A model generated the notes under the pieces. That model made no database searches and was not told where the DNA came from. It saw nothing but the letters and a program-made list of their open reading frames with translations. The position numbers and the translations under genes are program-made. Below, one piece after another: positions 36,116-44,912 of a stretch of 64,000 nt of DNA (positions are counted from its first letter, which is position 1; each line of letters begins with the position of its first letter). The stretch covers positions 62,001 to 126,000 of the forward strand of contig NZ_PGVB01000025.1 of assembly GCF_002860205.1 (NCBI RefSeq), given 5' to 3'. The DNA is from Bacillus sp. T33-2. GTDB lineage: Bacteria > Bacillota > Bacilli > Bacillales > Cytobacillaceae.

Positions 36116-36893
36116 AATTATCACCCATTGAATTTACTCGTTTATAAAAATTGTAGTTGAGCAGAGCACTATAATAACCTGCTCCAAACCCATTATCGAT
36201 ATTAACAACGGTTACACCAGGAGCACAAGAATTCAACATCGTTAATAATGCAGACAGACCATTGAAACTTGCCCCATACCCCACGCTCGTAGGTACTGCA
36301 ATTATCGGATTATCTATAAGCCCCCCTACGACTGATGGAAGAGCTCCCTCCATCCCAGCAACAATAACCGTTGATGTAGCACCCTTTATCACATCAAGCT
36401 GTGAAAATAAACGATGAATTCCCGCTACACCCACATCATATATTCGTTTTACTCTGCAGCCAAATGCTTCTGCGGTAATCGCGGCCTCTTCAGCAACACG
36501 TAAATCAGATGTTCCGGCACATAAAATGGCAATATAACCTTCGTATTTATGTTCTGGTTCATCCTTATGAAGCCACAATAACGTTTGAGCGACCTCATTA
36601 TAAGAAACATCTTCTAATGTACGGGCAATTTTTTTCCCTTTTTCAGAATCGACTCTAGTAACCAGGATTCTTTTCATTCTCGTTCTAAGCTTGTCTAAGA
36701 TTTCAATAATTTGTTCTGTTGTTTTTCCTTCACCATAAATAACCTCAGGGAAACCTGTTCGCTGTTCCCTTTCATAGTCAATTTTTGCATACCCCAAATC
36801 AACGTAGGATAAGAGTTGAGATTTCGCATTATCAATTGATACGGAACCCTCTTTTACTTGTAATAATAGATCTTCAAGATTTGACATGTTCAT
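36096..36893 (-). CDS. larB: LarB, nicotinic acid adenine dinucleotide carboxylase/hydrolase
   Basis: A 265-residue protein with a C-terminal PurE-like (AIR carboxylase) domain: YIAILCAGTSDLRVAEEAA, IVAGMEGALPSVVGGLID and PTSVGYGASFNGLSALLTML. LarB carboxylates C5 of the pyridinium ring of NaAD and hydrolyses the phosphoanhydride, the first step in pincer cofactor synthesis. The N-terminal 120 residues are the usual LarB extension. The start overlaps the end of larE by 20 bases. A second ATG at 36887 is possible. Confidence 0.93.
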   Translation of the reverse strand: MNMSNLEDLLLQVKEGSVSIDNAKSQLLSYVDLGYAKIDYEREQRTGFPEVIYGEGKTTEQIIEILDKLRTRMKRILVTRVDSEKGKKIARTLEDVSYNEVAQTLLWLHKDEPEHKYEGYIAILCAGTSDLRVAEEAAITAEAFGCRVKRIYDVGVAGIHRLFSQLDVIKGATSTVIVAGMEGALPSVVGGLIDNPIIAVPTSVGYGASFNGLSALLTMLNSCAPGVTVVNIDNGFGAGYYSALLNYNFYKRVNSMGDNYENTVS

Positions 36894-37728
36894 CCACTTC
36901 TATCCCCTTGCTGTATGTCTCCACATTATGAAGTGCCTTATTCATACTGCCGCTCTTATATCCAAGTAAATCAACCGTAACGTATTGATAGCCAAAATTA
37001 ATGAGCTTTTCAGAGATGAACCGACGCTTTTCTAATACTTTCTCTATCTCATGCGGTTCTACCTCTATTCTCGCTATATCTCCATGTGTCCTCACTCTAA
37101 CTTGCTTAAGCCCTAGATTTTTTAATAACTCTTCAGACTGGTCAACCCTTGTTAATTTTTCTGCCGTTATCTGTTCCCCATAAGCAATTCTGGAGGATAA
37201 GCAGGCAAAAGAAGGCTTATCCCAAGTTCTCAGATTTAATTTCTTGGACAAAAATCTGATCTCTTCTTTATACAATTGAGCTTCTTGTAAAGGTCCTCTT
37301 ACACCGTGTTCCCTTGCAGCCAGGACTCCTGGTCGGTAATCACTCATATCATCTGCAATTAACCCAAATATTATATTTTTATACTTATACTTTTTTAAAA
37401 TAGGTTCCAGTTCAGTAAATAATCCCTTTTTACAAAAGTAACAACGGTTTAAGTCATTTTCTACGTAGCCTGGGATCGCCAATTCTGAAGTTGAAAGGAC
37501 TTTATGTGTTATCCCCATTTCCTTTGCTATGGAAATGGATTCGTTTAGTTCACTTGACGGGTATGTTTCAGAATCAGCAGTAACAGCTATTACTTTGTCA
37601 GGTCCCAAAACATCCAATGCAACCTTTGCTAGAAAAGTGCTATCCACCCCGCCTGAAAATGCAACAACAACACTATCAAGCTCCTGGAGGATATGTTTTA
37701 ATTGATTGTATTTTTCATAGACGTCCAT
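36874..37728 (-). CDS. larE: LarE, sulfur-transferase of nickel-pincer cofactor synthesis
   Basis: A 284-residue PP-loop ATPase: VVAFSGGVDSTFLAKVA at the N-terminus, NRCYFCKKGLF in the middle and DKPSFACLSSRIAYGE further on. LarE adenylates the dicarboxylated pyridinium mononucleotide and adds sulfur, in the L. plantarum enzyme by sacrificing a cysteine. The ATG at 37728 follows AGAGGTGAT. It starts 13 bases after the stop of a zinc dehydrogenase gene, so the lar genes are the tail of the sugar operon. Three cysteines are present (two in CYFC, one in ACLSS). I cannot tell whether the sulfur donor is a single cysteine or an iron-sulfur cluster. Confidence 0.93.
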   Translation of the reverse strand: MDVYEKYNQLKHILQELDSVVVAFSGGVDSTFLAKVALDVLGPDKVIAVTADSETYPSSELNESISIAKEMGITHKVLSTSELAIPGYVENDLNRCYFCKKGLFTELEPILKKYKYKNIIFGLIADDMSDYRPGVLAAREHGVRGPLQEAQLYKEEIRFLSKKLNLRTWDKPSFACLSSRIAYGEQITAEKLTRVDQSEELLKNLGLKQVRVRTHGDIARIEVEPHEIEKVLEKRRFISEKLINFGYQYVTVDLLGYKSGSMNKALHNVETYSKGIEVDEHVKS

Positions 37729-37741
37729 TGATATCACCTCT

Positions 37742-38782
37742 TTACTGGAAATCATTTAATAATACGGCTTTAATCAACGTTTCATCGCGGCGTTCCATCA
37801 TTTCGAATACATTTTGTAATTCACTCATTTTTAAAGTATGGCTAACAATATCTGTAGTGTTCACTTTTTTTGAAGCTATTAACTCTACTACGGTATCCCA
37901 TACACCAGGACTGCTTATCGACCCCAATATGTTCATTTCACTGGTTACAACTTTATCCACATCAAGACTTGCCCTCCTACCACCGCAAACTCCCAATAGG
38001 CAAAGCGAAGCTCCTAGGTCAGCTGCAGAAACCATATTTTCCAAAGCAACAGGATTGCCACTCGCTTCAATTAAAACAGAGAATTTTTCAGATGTATCCA
38101 ATGCCTGTTCAGATAGATTAATTGTTTTATCTGCGCCAATTTTCTTACCCACCTCAAGACGGTTCTCCAGCATATCGAACAGAGTCACTTCCTTTGCACC
38201 GAACAACTTAGCCATTTGGACAGATAATAACCCGATCGGACCTGCACCAAAAACGGCTACACGGTCTTTAGGGGTTATGTTTAATAATTTAACTCCACGA
38301 TAGGCAACTGCGGCAGGCTCAATGATACAGGCTTCTTGGAAACTGATGTCAGGGTGGTATTTATACAAACCTGAAGCTGGGTATACAAGAAACTCTGCAG
38401 CTGCACCATCTTTACCTAAAATTCCTGTTTCTAAGCGATTTGGACAGACATTATATTTTCCAGACTTACAAAATTCACAGCGTCGGCAAGGGATTGTAGT
38501 TTCACCAACTACATGATCCCCAATTGCAAAACTGCTCACTTCGTCCCCAACAGCAACAACCACACCTGCCCACTCATGGCCTGGAATAATTGGAAACGAC
38601 GCTCTTCCATCTTGTAAAAAGCTTAGTACACCGTGGTAGATTTCCAAGTCGGTCCCGCATACACCAACCGCTCCTATTTTTACTAGAACCTCATCTGAAT
38701 CAATTTTTGGAACTTCCACCTGAATCGATTCAACCTTCTTTATGCCACTTATACTTATGGCGTTCATTGTCGCTGTTACCAA
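37742..38782 (-). CDS. Zinc-dependent medium-chain dehydrogenase (sorbitol dehydrogenase-like)
   Basis: A 346-residue MDR enzyme. GVCGTDLEIYHG and IIPGHEWAGVVVAVG supply catalytic zinc ligands, the structural zinc cysteines are in CRRCEFCKSGKYNVC, and the cofactor fold starts at VAVFGAGPIGLLSVQMAKL. The aspartate in LFDMLEN suggests NAD preference. The start is a TTG with GGGGAGG eight bases before it. It lies between the ABC permeases and larE, so its substrate is probably the imported sugar or an oxidised form of it. Only about one third of residues look shared with the other MDR of the cluster at 43837-44874, so they probably act on different steps. Confidence 0.85.
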   Translation of the reverse strand: MVTATMNAISISGIKKVESIQVEVPKIDSDEVLVKIGAVGVCGTDLEIYHGVLSFLQDGRASFPIIPGHEWAGVVVAVGDEVSSFAIGDHVVGETTIPCRRCEFCKSGKYNVCPNRLETGILGKDGAAAEFLVYPASGLYKYHPDISFQEACIIEPAAVAYRGVKLLNITPKDRVAVFGAGPIGLLSVQMAKLFGAKEVTLFDMLENRLEVGKKIGADKTINLSEQALDTSEKFSVLIEASGNPVALENMVSAADLGASLCLLGVCGGRRASLDVDKVVTSEMNILGSISSPGVWDTVVELIASKKVNTTDIVSHTLKMSELQNVFEMMERRDETLIKAVLLNDFQ

Positions 38783-38802
38783 TAGATAAACCTCCCCAAA
38801 AC

Positions 38803-39627
38803 TTATCCTTTTACCGATCCAGCAAGCATGCCGCGAATAAAATATTTACTTAAAAAGATATAGACAATCATTGTTGGAAGAGCAGCTAGAATCGAACCAG
38901 CCATCTGCAAATTCCAATAGGTCACTTGGCTTCCGGCTAAACTTTGTAATGCAACCATAATAGGCTGTGTTTCTTTCCCAGTTACTGTAACTGCCAGTAG
39001 AAAATCGTTCCAAATCGATGTGAATTGCCAAATACCGGTGACGACAAAGGCAGGAATCGACAGTGGCAGGATAATCCAATAGTAGCTACCAAGGATACCG
39101 CAGCCATCTGACTTCGCCGCTTCAACCATGGAAGTTGGTATTCCTGCATAAAAGTTCCGGAAAATTAATGTTGTAATTGGCACTCCGTAAAAGGCGTGAA
39201 CCAGAATTAACCCGGGAATCGTGTTATAAAGACCAAGCTTTTGTAATGAAGTGACCATTGGAATTAAAATACTCTGATAAGGGATAAACATCCCAAATAA
39301 TAGTAAAGTAAAGAGGATTTCTGACCCCTTGAACTTCCACTTCGAAAGGACGTAGCCATTCAGTGAGCCAAGGATTGACGAAATTAACGTTGCTGGTATT
39401 ACTAATAAAAACGTATTTATATAATGGGGACCCAGAATAGAGAAGGCCTCTTTATACGCTGAAAAATCAATACTGGAAGGAAGATTCCAAATGTTATCAA
39501 GTGTTGCTTCTGATGCAGTTTTTAAACTGGTCATCACAATGACGTACAGTGGTATTAAATAAAAGATCGACATGAGGATGAGAATTAAATATATCAGGAG
39601 CCTATTAATCCTTATTGTATGTGTCAT
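38803..39627 (-). CDS. Sugar ABC transporter permease (CUT1, MalG-like)
   Basis: A 274-residue protein with six membrane segments. The EAA-type loop that contacts the ATPase reads EAAKSDGCGILGSYYWIILPLS. The C-terminal YFIRGMLAGSVKG tail is characteristic of MalG/GtsC-type permeases. It overlaps the preceding permease by four bases. No ATPase gene is in the cluster, as is usual in Bacillus where MsmX serves many CUT1 systems. Confidence 0.92.
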   Translation of the reverse strand: MTHTIRINRLLIYLILILMSIFYLIPLYVIVMTSLKTASEATLDNIWNLPSSIDFSAYKEAFSILGPHYINTFLLVIPATLISSILGSLNGYVLSKWKFKGSEILFTLLLFGMFIPYQSILIPMVTSLQKLGLYNTIPGLILVHAFYGVPITTLIFRNFYAGIPTSMVEAAKSDGCGILGSYYWIILPLSIPAFVVTGIWQFTSIWNDFLLAVTVTGKETQPIMVALQSLAGSQVTYWNLQMAGSILAALPTMIVYIFLSKYFIRGMLAGSVKG

Positions 39628-40601
39628 TCTTCCACTTCCTTACGGCGATTTGAAATTAAATAAGGGATGATTAATAAGGACACGAATAGCAGCATAAGCA
39701 TAGCAATTGCAGCACCTTGACCGTAGTGGTGACCTCTGAATGTGGTCTCAAACATATAAACTCCTGGCATATCAGTTACATAACCATTTCCAGGTCCTGT
39801 CATAACATAGATTAAATCGAATATTTTTAAGGAAATGTGACCGACGATAATTACAGCACTTATCGTAATAGGTCTTAATAGCGGGAGAATGACCTTAAAG
39901 AATATTTGCAGCTCAGTGGCCCCGTCAATTCTCGCTGCTTCCTTATAGGAATCATCGATCCCCCTCAACCCTGACAAATACATAGCCATCACGAATCCTG
40001 ACATTTGCCATAATGCGGCGATCACCAGCGAAATTTGAGCAACAGGTATACCAAATTCTATGTCACCGAAAGGGAAGCTAAGTAACACTTTTGGATTAAC
40101 GTACCATAAAGGGAGGTTTTCAACTCCAAAGAATTGTAGAATCTTGTTATAGCCTGTTGATGGATTTAACAGCCATTGCCAAACTGCACCTGTGACGATA
40201 AAGGACATCGCCATGGGAAAAATAAATAAATTTTGAAAAAAACGGCTCCCTTTTATTTTTGAATCTATAAATGCAGACATTACTATTCCTAGCACAATGG
40301 AAGTAATAACAAATAGTATAGTAAAGACGAGTGTATTTCGAAAATCTGATTGAAATCGAAAGTCATCAAATAAAAAAAGATAATTTTTCAGTCCTGCAAA
40401 GCTCATATCCATAGCGGCTGTGTTTGCATGACTTAAAGATAAATATCCCGTCCAAAAAATAAACCCATATACAAATATTCCTATGCCTATTAAAGAAGGC
40501 AGCAAAAATATCAAAGAAACTATACGATCTTGTGTGAAAACTTTCTTTTTCTTGGTATTTATATTAAGTTGCATATTGGTCTTTGTCTCAGGGAGACTCA
40601 T
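39624..40601 (-). CDS. Sugar ABC transporter permease (CUT1, MalF-like)
   Basis: A 325-residue protein with six membrane segments (first: IVSLIFLLPSLIGIGIFVYG) and the EAA loop YKEAARIDGATELQIFFKVI. The ATG at 40601 follows AGGTGG. The longer frame to 40700 would run through the inverted repeat at 40637-40741 and is rejected. It pairs with the MalG-like permease and the binding protein upstream. Confidence 0.9.
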   Translation of the reverse strand: MSLPETKTNMQLNINTKKKKVFTQDRIVSLIFLLPSLIGIGIFVYGFIFWTGYLSLSHANTAAMDMSFAGLKNYLFLFDDFRFQSDFRNTLVFTILFVITSIVLGIVMSAFIDSKIKGSRFFQNLFIFPMAMSFIVTGAVWQWLLNPSTGYNKILQFFGVENLPLWYVNPKVLLSFPFGDIEFGIPVAQISLVIAALWQMSGFVMAMYLSGLRGIDDSYKEAARIDGATELQIFFKVILPLLRPITISAVIIVGHISLKIFDLIYVMTGPGNGYVTDMPGVYMFETTFRGHHYGQGAAIAMLMLLFVSLLIIPYLISNRRKEVEE

Positions 40602-40636
40602 TATTAACCACCTACTATACCTAGACTTTGTTAGAA

Positions 40637-40741
40637 AAGAGGATGACTCAAAATAATGAGTCAGCTCACCCCCGTCAATATCCTTTATAGAAATTCGCAA
40701 TGTTGACCGGCGGGAGTCAGACCATTATGAGTCAGCCTCTT
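40637..40741. repeat. 105-base imperfect inverted repeat between binding protein and permease
   Basis: Two arms of about 42 bases (AAGAGGATGACTCA... and ...TGAGTCAGCCTCTT) flank a central unpaired segment. It starts seven bases after the binding protein stop. On the minus strand it ends CCTCTTTTCT, so it can act as a partial terminator or as a 3' stabiliser giving more binding protein than permease. Size and ends also fit a MITE-like element. Confidence 0.7.
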
Positions 40742-40748
40742 AGTGCAG

Positions 40749-42044
40749 TTATTTTAGATTATTATCCGCTGCTTCTTGCAACTTTTTAGCAGCGTCATCG
40801 ACATCTTTCTGTGCTACGAACGTATTGACAATTTTATTTGCTTCAGTCACAAAGCCTTCTTTAGCTGCAGAACCATGTGCAATACTTGCTGTTAGCTCAT
40901 TGGTTTTAAATTCTTCCATTTGATCCTTTAAGTACTCGCTATAGTCACCTTTTCCTGCGTCAATCCTTGCAGGAATAGAACCTTTCTTTGGATTAAATGC
41001 ATCCTGTCCTTCTACTGAGCCGAGAACTTTTAAAAACTCACGGGCTGCGTCACTGTTTTTTGCTCCCTTTGGCAAGGCGAAAGTATCAGATACAACCATA
41101 AAAATGTTCCCATTGTTTGGTGATGGGGCATAACCGTAATCCTTGTTAGCTTCCATTCCAACTGAAGTATAATATCCTTGTAACCAGTCACCCATAATGG
41201 TCATTGCGGCTTTATCTTCTTGAATTAAAGTCGCTGCATCTTGCCAGCTCCGGGCAGGATGGTCTTCATTTGCGTATGAAAGCATTTTCAAAAATGTTTT
41301 CAGTGCATCCTTTACTTCTGGACTATCAAACTTCTGTTCACCAGTCCAAAGCTTGTTGTAATTATCCACTCCTAGAGTCCCAACAAGAACAGTTTCAAAC
41401 ACATGCAGAGATTCCCAGCCTTCTTTACTGCCAAATCCAAATGGAGTAATCCCTTTTTTCTTTAAAGCATCAGCTACTTTAAAGAAGTCATCAAACGTTT
41501 TAGGCACTTCCAACCCATTCTCATCAAATAATTTCTTGTTATACCACAATTCATTCCCTCTATGGATGTTCACCGGAACCGAATAAATTTCGCCATCGCT
41601 GCTGATCATGCTGATTAACGATTCAGGGAATTTATCCATCCAGCCTTCTTCTTCATATAGGTCAGTAAGTGGCTCCATTTTTCCTGATTCAACCCAACTT
41701 CCATTTAACTCAGCTCCTGCATGAACCTGGAACAGATCCGGCGGGTCTCCACCTTGCATGCGTGTGGCTAAAACCGCTTTCGCGTTTGAACCTGCGCCGC
41801 CAGCAACAGTAGCGTTCACAACTTCAATATCTTTGTGCGATTTAGCAAAGGAGTCAATAATGGCATTCAAACCATCCGCTTCTCCGCCGCGTGTCCACCA
41901 GCTAAATAATTCTACTTTTTTACCATCAGTTTTTTTATCTTCTTTGTCTTTAGATGTTGTTTCGGAATCTGCACACCCTATTAATAAACTAGACAAAACT
42001 AACATAAGCGTGATCAACATGAACACCGATTTTTTCATTCTCAA
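40749..42044 (-). CDS. Sugar ABC transporter substrate-binding lipoprotein
   Basis: A 431-residue family 1 solute-binding protein. The signal ends in a lipobox (LLIGC), so the protein is lipid-anchored outside the membrane. VELFSWWTRGGEADGL, GDPPDLFQVHAGAEL and VPVNIHRGNELWYNKKLFDE resemble glucose/mannose-type binding proteins. Start: a TTG at 42044 has AAGGGGG eight bases before it, and an ATG at 42038 is the alternative. The ligand is unknown, but the family binds mono- or oligosaccharides. Confidence 0.9.
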   Translation of the reverse strand: MRMKKSVFMLITLMLVLSSLLIGCADSETTSKDKEDKKTDGKKVELFSWWTRGGEADGLNAIIDSFAKSHKDIEVVNATVAGGAGSNAKAVLATRMQGGDPPDLFQVHAGAELNGSWVESGKMEPLTDLYEEEGWMDKFPESLISMISSDGEIYSVPVNIHRGNELWYNKKLFDENGLEVPKTFDDFFKVADALKKKGITPFGFGSKEGWESLHVFETVLVGTLGVDNYNKLWTGEQKFDSPEVKDALKTFLKMLSYANEDHPARSWQDAATLIQEDKAAMTIMGDWLQGYYTSVGMEANKDYGYAPSPNNGNIFMVVSDTFALPKGAKNSDAAREFLKVLGSVEGQDAFNPKKGSIPARIDAGKGDYSEYLKDQMEEFKTNELTASIAHGSAAKEGFVTEANKIVNTFVAQKDVDDAAKKLQEAADNNLK

Positions 42045-42210
42045 GCGATTTTCCCCCTTAATTTAGTAAGATATTCACTATCTGGAATTGCTAAGAGCCA
42101 CGTCTGTTTACTATCACCCCCTTTTATTATTCGCGGAAATATCACAATCTTTTATTAAGTATAAATTTTCAAAAAACAAAATTCACACGTATGTCTCTTT
42201 TATATTGTAT

Positions 42211-43113
42211 TTACTGGAAATACTGATTCCTTTTCTCCTTTAAAAATTGCAATGATTTTCTTAAGTCTTCTTTGCCGTTTATGCCATCTTCAATTGAAAT
42301 CCAGCCAGTAAACTGGTTTGAATGTAAAATCTCAAAAATGGCATCATAATCAATTAACCCTTCTCCAATAACTCCGTGCTGTAGTGCCTTCGGGTATCCC
42401 TCTACTGGTTGATGCTTCAAGTCAGAAAGAGAGTATCCAGCTACTAAATAGCGGTCACTTGCATGCATGGTTATTAATCTATCTTTTACTTTATCCAGAA
42501 AATCAACATGGTCACAGCCTGCGAACATAGCGTTTGAAGGATCATAATTCACTCCGAACCATGAGGAAGAGATTCCATTTACAATCTCGAAAAATATTTC
42601 TGCGTTTAGAGCAAACTCTGGGTATGTCCAAAAACCGTCTTTATAGTGATTTTCAATTAAAAGATGCACTCTCTTCTCCATTGCATATGGCAGTAAGGCT
42701 TCTATACATTCAACCGTCCATTTGATTCCATTTTCCCGTGATATTTCTGGGCGGTCTTGACCTGAAAGAACACGGCAGCTTCGAAAATCCTCAGGACCCA
42801 AGAAAGCCATTACATCGATCATCTTTTTCATTTTCGCTATTTCTTTTGCCCTATATAATGGATCAGGATGGGTAAAATCAGGCGAAGAACACATCATAGG
42901 AATTTGCAGGTTATACTCTAGGCAGGCATCCTTGATTTTTTGCAAGTATTCTTCATTCGTTTTTTTCAAAAATAGCGGATATAACTCCAGTCCCTCACTT
43001 CCAAGTTCTCCGGCCTCTTTTATCCAGTCAAAAAGAGACATTTCACCATTTGATAAGGCATCCATATAGCCCTTTGGGAATAAGGCAATTTTAGGTTTTA
43101 ATAAAAGTTCCAT
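42211..43113 (-). CDS. Sugar phosphate isomerase/epimerase (xylose isomerase-like TIM barrel)
   Basis: A 300-residue AP-endonuclease-2/xylose-isomerase-like TIM barrel. Metal-site residues appear in LLIENHYKDGFW, GVNYDPSNAMFAG, TMHASDRY and the final GWISIEDG. Relatives include UlaE (L-xylulose-5-phosphate 3-epimerase) and ketose 3-epimerases. AAAGGAG precedes the ATG. It lies 22 bases after the hexulose-phosphate-synthase-like gene, so it may epimerise the ketose phosphate that enzyme makes or uses. Substrate not readable from sequence. Confidence 0.82.
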   Translation of the reverse strand: MELLLKPKIALFPKGYMDALSNGEMSLFDWIKEAGELGSEGLELYPLFLKKTNEEYLQKIKDACLEYNLQIPMMCSSPDFTHPDPLYRAKEIAKMKKMIDVMAFLGPEDFRSCRVLSGQDRPEISRENGIKWTVECIEALLPYAMEKRVHLLIENHYKDGFWTYPEFALNAEIFFEIVNGISSSWFGVNYDPSNAMFAGCDHVDFLDKVKDRLITMHASDRYLVAGYSLSDLKHQPVEGYPKALQHGVIGEGLIDYDAIFEILHSNQFTGWISIEDGINGKEDLRKSLQFLKEKRNQYFQ

Positions 43114-43135
43114 GCAAAATCTCCTTTATTTATGC

Positions 43136-43819
43136 TTAGCCTACTTTGGACGCCTTTACTTTATTCACCAAATTAGTTAAAGTCTCCTTCAATTCTTGAC
43201 AATTTGTGCTTGGTTTAAACTCTTTATTGTCGATTACAAGAGGTGCTCCTACCACTACTAATGGTGCTCCATGCTTTGGCATTTCAGCTGCCTGGTCCAG
43301 TGATAAACCTCCAACGGCCTGAACCGGAATGGAGACAGCATTAACGACTGGCTCAAGATCATCATAGGGTGATTTCTCCGGCGCTTCGCCTCGCTCATCA
43401 AAACCAGTATGAACGATTATATAATCTACTCCATTAGCCTCAAGCATCTTTGCACATTCTACTTTATCCGGGGCAGCCATGATATCTCCCATTACTTTAA
43501 TGTTGAACTCTCTTGCAGCTTTAATTACGGCTCTGATTGTTGCAGGATGGGCTACTCCCATGACTACCACATGTGTTGCTCCTGCTTTTGCCATCATTTC
43601 AGCCTCAAGATAGCCGCCATCCATGGTTTTTAAATCCGCCACTATTGGATGTTCCGGAAACTCTGCCCTCAATCTTTTTACGGCATGCAAGCCCTCCGCA
43701 AGCAATAACGGCGTTCCAGCTTCAATCCAATCGACTCCAGACTCTACTGCTACCTTCGCCACTTCTACGGCTTCTTCAATATTTGTTAAGTCTAATGAAA
43801 CTTGTACAATCGGCTCCAT
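43136..43819 (-). CDS. Hexulose-phosphate synthase / ketogulonate-phosphate decarboxylase-like
   Basis: A 227-residue TIM barrel of the OMP decarboxylase superfamily. The DxKxxD motif appears as VADLKTMDGGYLE. VQVSLDLTNIEEAVEVAKVA and VDYIIVHTGFDERGEAP resemble 3-hexulose-6-phosphate synthase more than UlaD. HPS makes 3-hexulose-6-phosphate from formaldehyde and ribulose-5-phosphate, and UlaD decarboxylates 3-keto-L-gulonate-6-phosphate. No SIS-type hexuloisomerase lies next to it, so a role in formaldehyde fixation is not supported. In this sugar cluster a retro-aldol or decarboxylase step is more likely. Confidence 0.8.
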   Translation of the reverse strand: MEPIVQVSLDLTNIEEAVEVAKVAVESGVDWIEAGTPLLLAEGLHAVKRLRAEFPEHPIVADLKTMDGGYLEAEMMAKAGATHVVVMGVAHPATIRAVIKAAREFNIKVMGDIMAAPDKVECAKMLEANGVDYIIVHTGFDERGEAPEKSPYDDLEPVVNAVSIPVQAVGGLSLDQAAEMPKHGAPLVVVGAPLVIDNKEFKPSTNCQELKETLTNLVNKVKASKVG

Positions 43820-43836
43820 TTGTTATGGCCTCCCTT

Positions 43837-44874
43837 TTATTGGTTTGGTAATAAAATAGATTTTGCCTGCTCAAGAGAATCCATCTCGTTAAAAGCCTTT
43901 TCCCAATCCGAAATAGGATACTGCTTTGCAATTAAGAGCGGATCAATATCTCCCTTTTCCATCATTAGTAACACTTTTTCCCACATTGGATAGTTGTGGC
44001 TGAAGGATCCTTGTAATCTTGCTGCTTTTTGAATCAATGGATCCAGTGAAAAATTAATTGGTTTTGGCCCCCAGCCGATTTTTGTAATTTGGCCTCCAGG
44101 TCGTACCGCCTCTATACTTTGCTTCAACGTAATACTGATTCCGACTGCATCTAAAATTAGGTCTGGGCCAAACCCATCTCCTCTTGATAAGATCTTCTGA
44201 ACCACATCTGCTTCCTCAGAAATAAGTACTTCATCTGCTCCAAATTGTTTAGCAAGCTCTAATCGATTTTGATCTTTTCTTGTACCAACAACTAACAGCT
44301 TCCCTGGTGAAAATAATTTAGCTATTTGCGTACACATTAAACCAATCGGACCTGGCCCAAAAATGACTACATAATCTCCTGGTCTTATCTGCGAATGATG
44401 TGCAACAGCATTATAGGCGACACACGATGGCTCTGTTAATGCTGCCTTCTCAAACGAAACATTATCGGGAATTTTATGCAGAATGGCTTCTCTTGATTTT
44501 ACATACTCTGCCATAGCTCCATTTTCCAACACTCCAAATCCTCGGCGATTGGGGCAAAGGTTATAATCGCCAGTACGACAATAAATACATGTTTCACATA
44601 CATAAGAAGGTGTTTCACTTACTACTCTGTCACCTGGCTTAAAGCCTTTTACATGAGAACCGACTTCCGCAATCACCCCTGAAAATTCGTGTCCTAATGT
44701 TACTGGCCTTTTCACTTCAAATCCTTGAATATCATGGTACATATGTAAATCACTTCCACATACACCTGCAGCCTGTACGTTAATTAAGACATCTTTCGGT
44801 CCTAATTCTGGTATTTCAACATCCCGAAGTTCAACCTTCTTATTTCCTGATTCATAATTTACAACTGCTTTCAT
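43837..44874 (-). CDS. Zinc-dependent medium-chain dehydrogenase (polyol/threonine type)
   Basis: A 345-residue MDR enzyme with GVCGSDLHMYHD and VTLGHEFSGVIAEVG (catalytic zinc), CETCIYCRTGDYNLC (structural zinc) and VVIFGPGPIGLMCTQIAKL (dinucleotide). The start follows TTGGAGG. It is followed at 17 bases by the HPS-like gene and preceded at 38 bases by the PfkB-like kinase. It is the second of two dehydrogenases in the cluster. The presence of both suggests that one hydroxyl is oxidised and another keto group reduced or oxidised later. Confidence 0.85.
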   Translation of the reverse strand: MKAVVNYESGNKKVELRDVEIPELGPKDVLINVQAAGVCGSDLHMYHDIQGFEVKRPVTLGHEFSGVIAEVGSHVKGFKPGDRVVSETPSYVCETCIYCRTGDYNLCPNRRGFGVLENGAMAEYVKSREAILHKIPDNVSFEKAALTEPSCVAYNAVAHHSQIRPGDYVVIFGPGPIGLMCTQIAKLFSPGKLLVVGTRKDQNRLELAKQFGADEVLISEEADVVQKILSRGDGFGPDLILDAVGISITLKQSIEAVRPGGQITKIGWGPKPINFSLDPLIQKAARLQGSFSHNYPMWEKVLLMMEKGDIDPLLIAKQYPISDWEKAFNEMDSLEQAKSILLPNQ

Positions 44875-44912
44875 AGAGAACCTCCAAATCTATTAATTTT
44901 GTCCAAATACAA

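Noticed and set aside
43136-43819. Ribulose monophosphate formaldehyde fixation
   Set aside because: The HPS-like gene has no adjacent hexuloisomerase of the HxlB type. The only SIS protein in the cluster is GmhA-like and 8 kb away.
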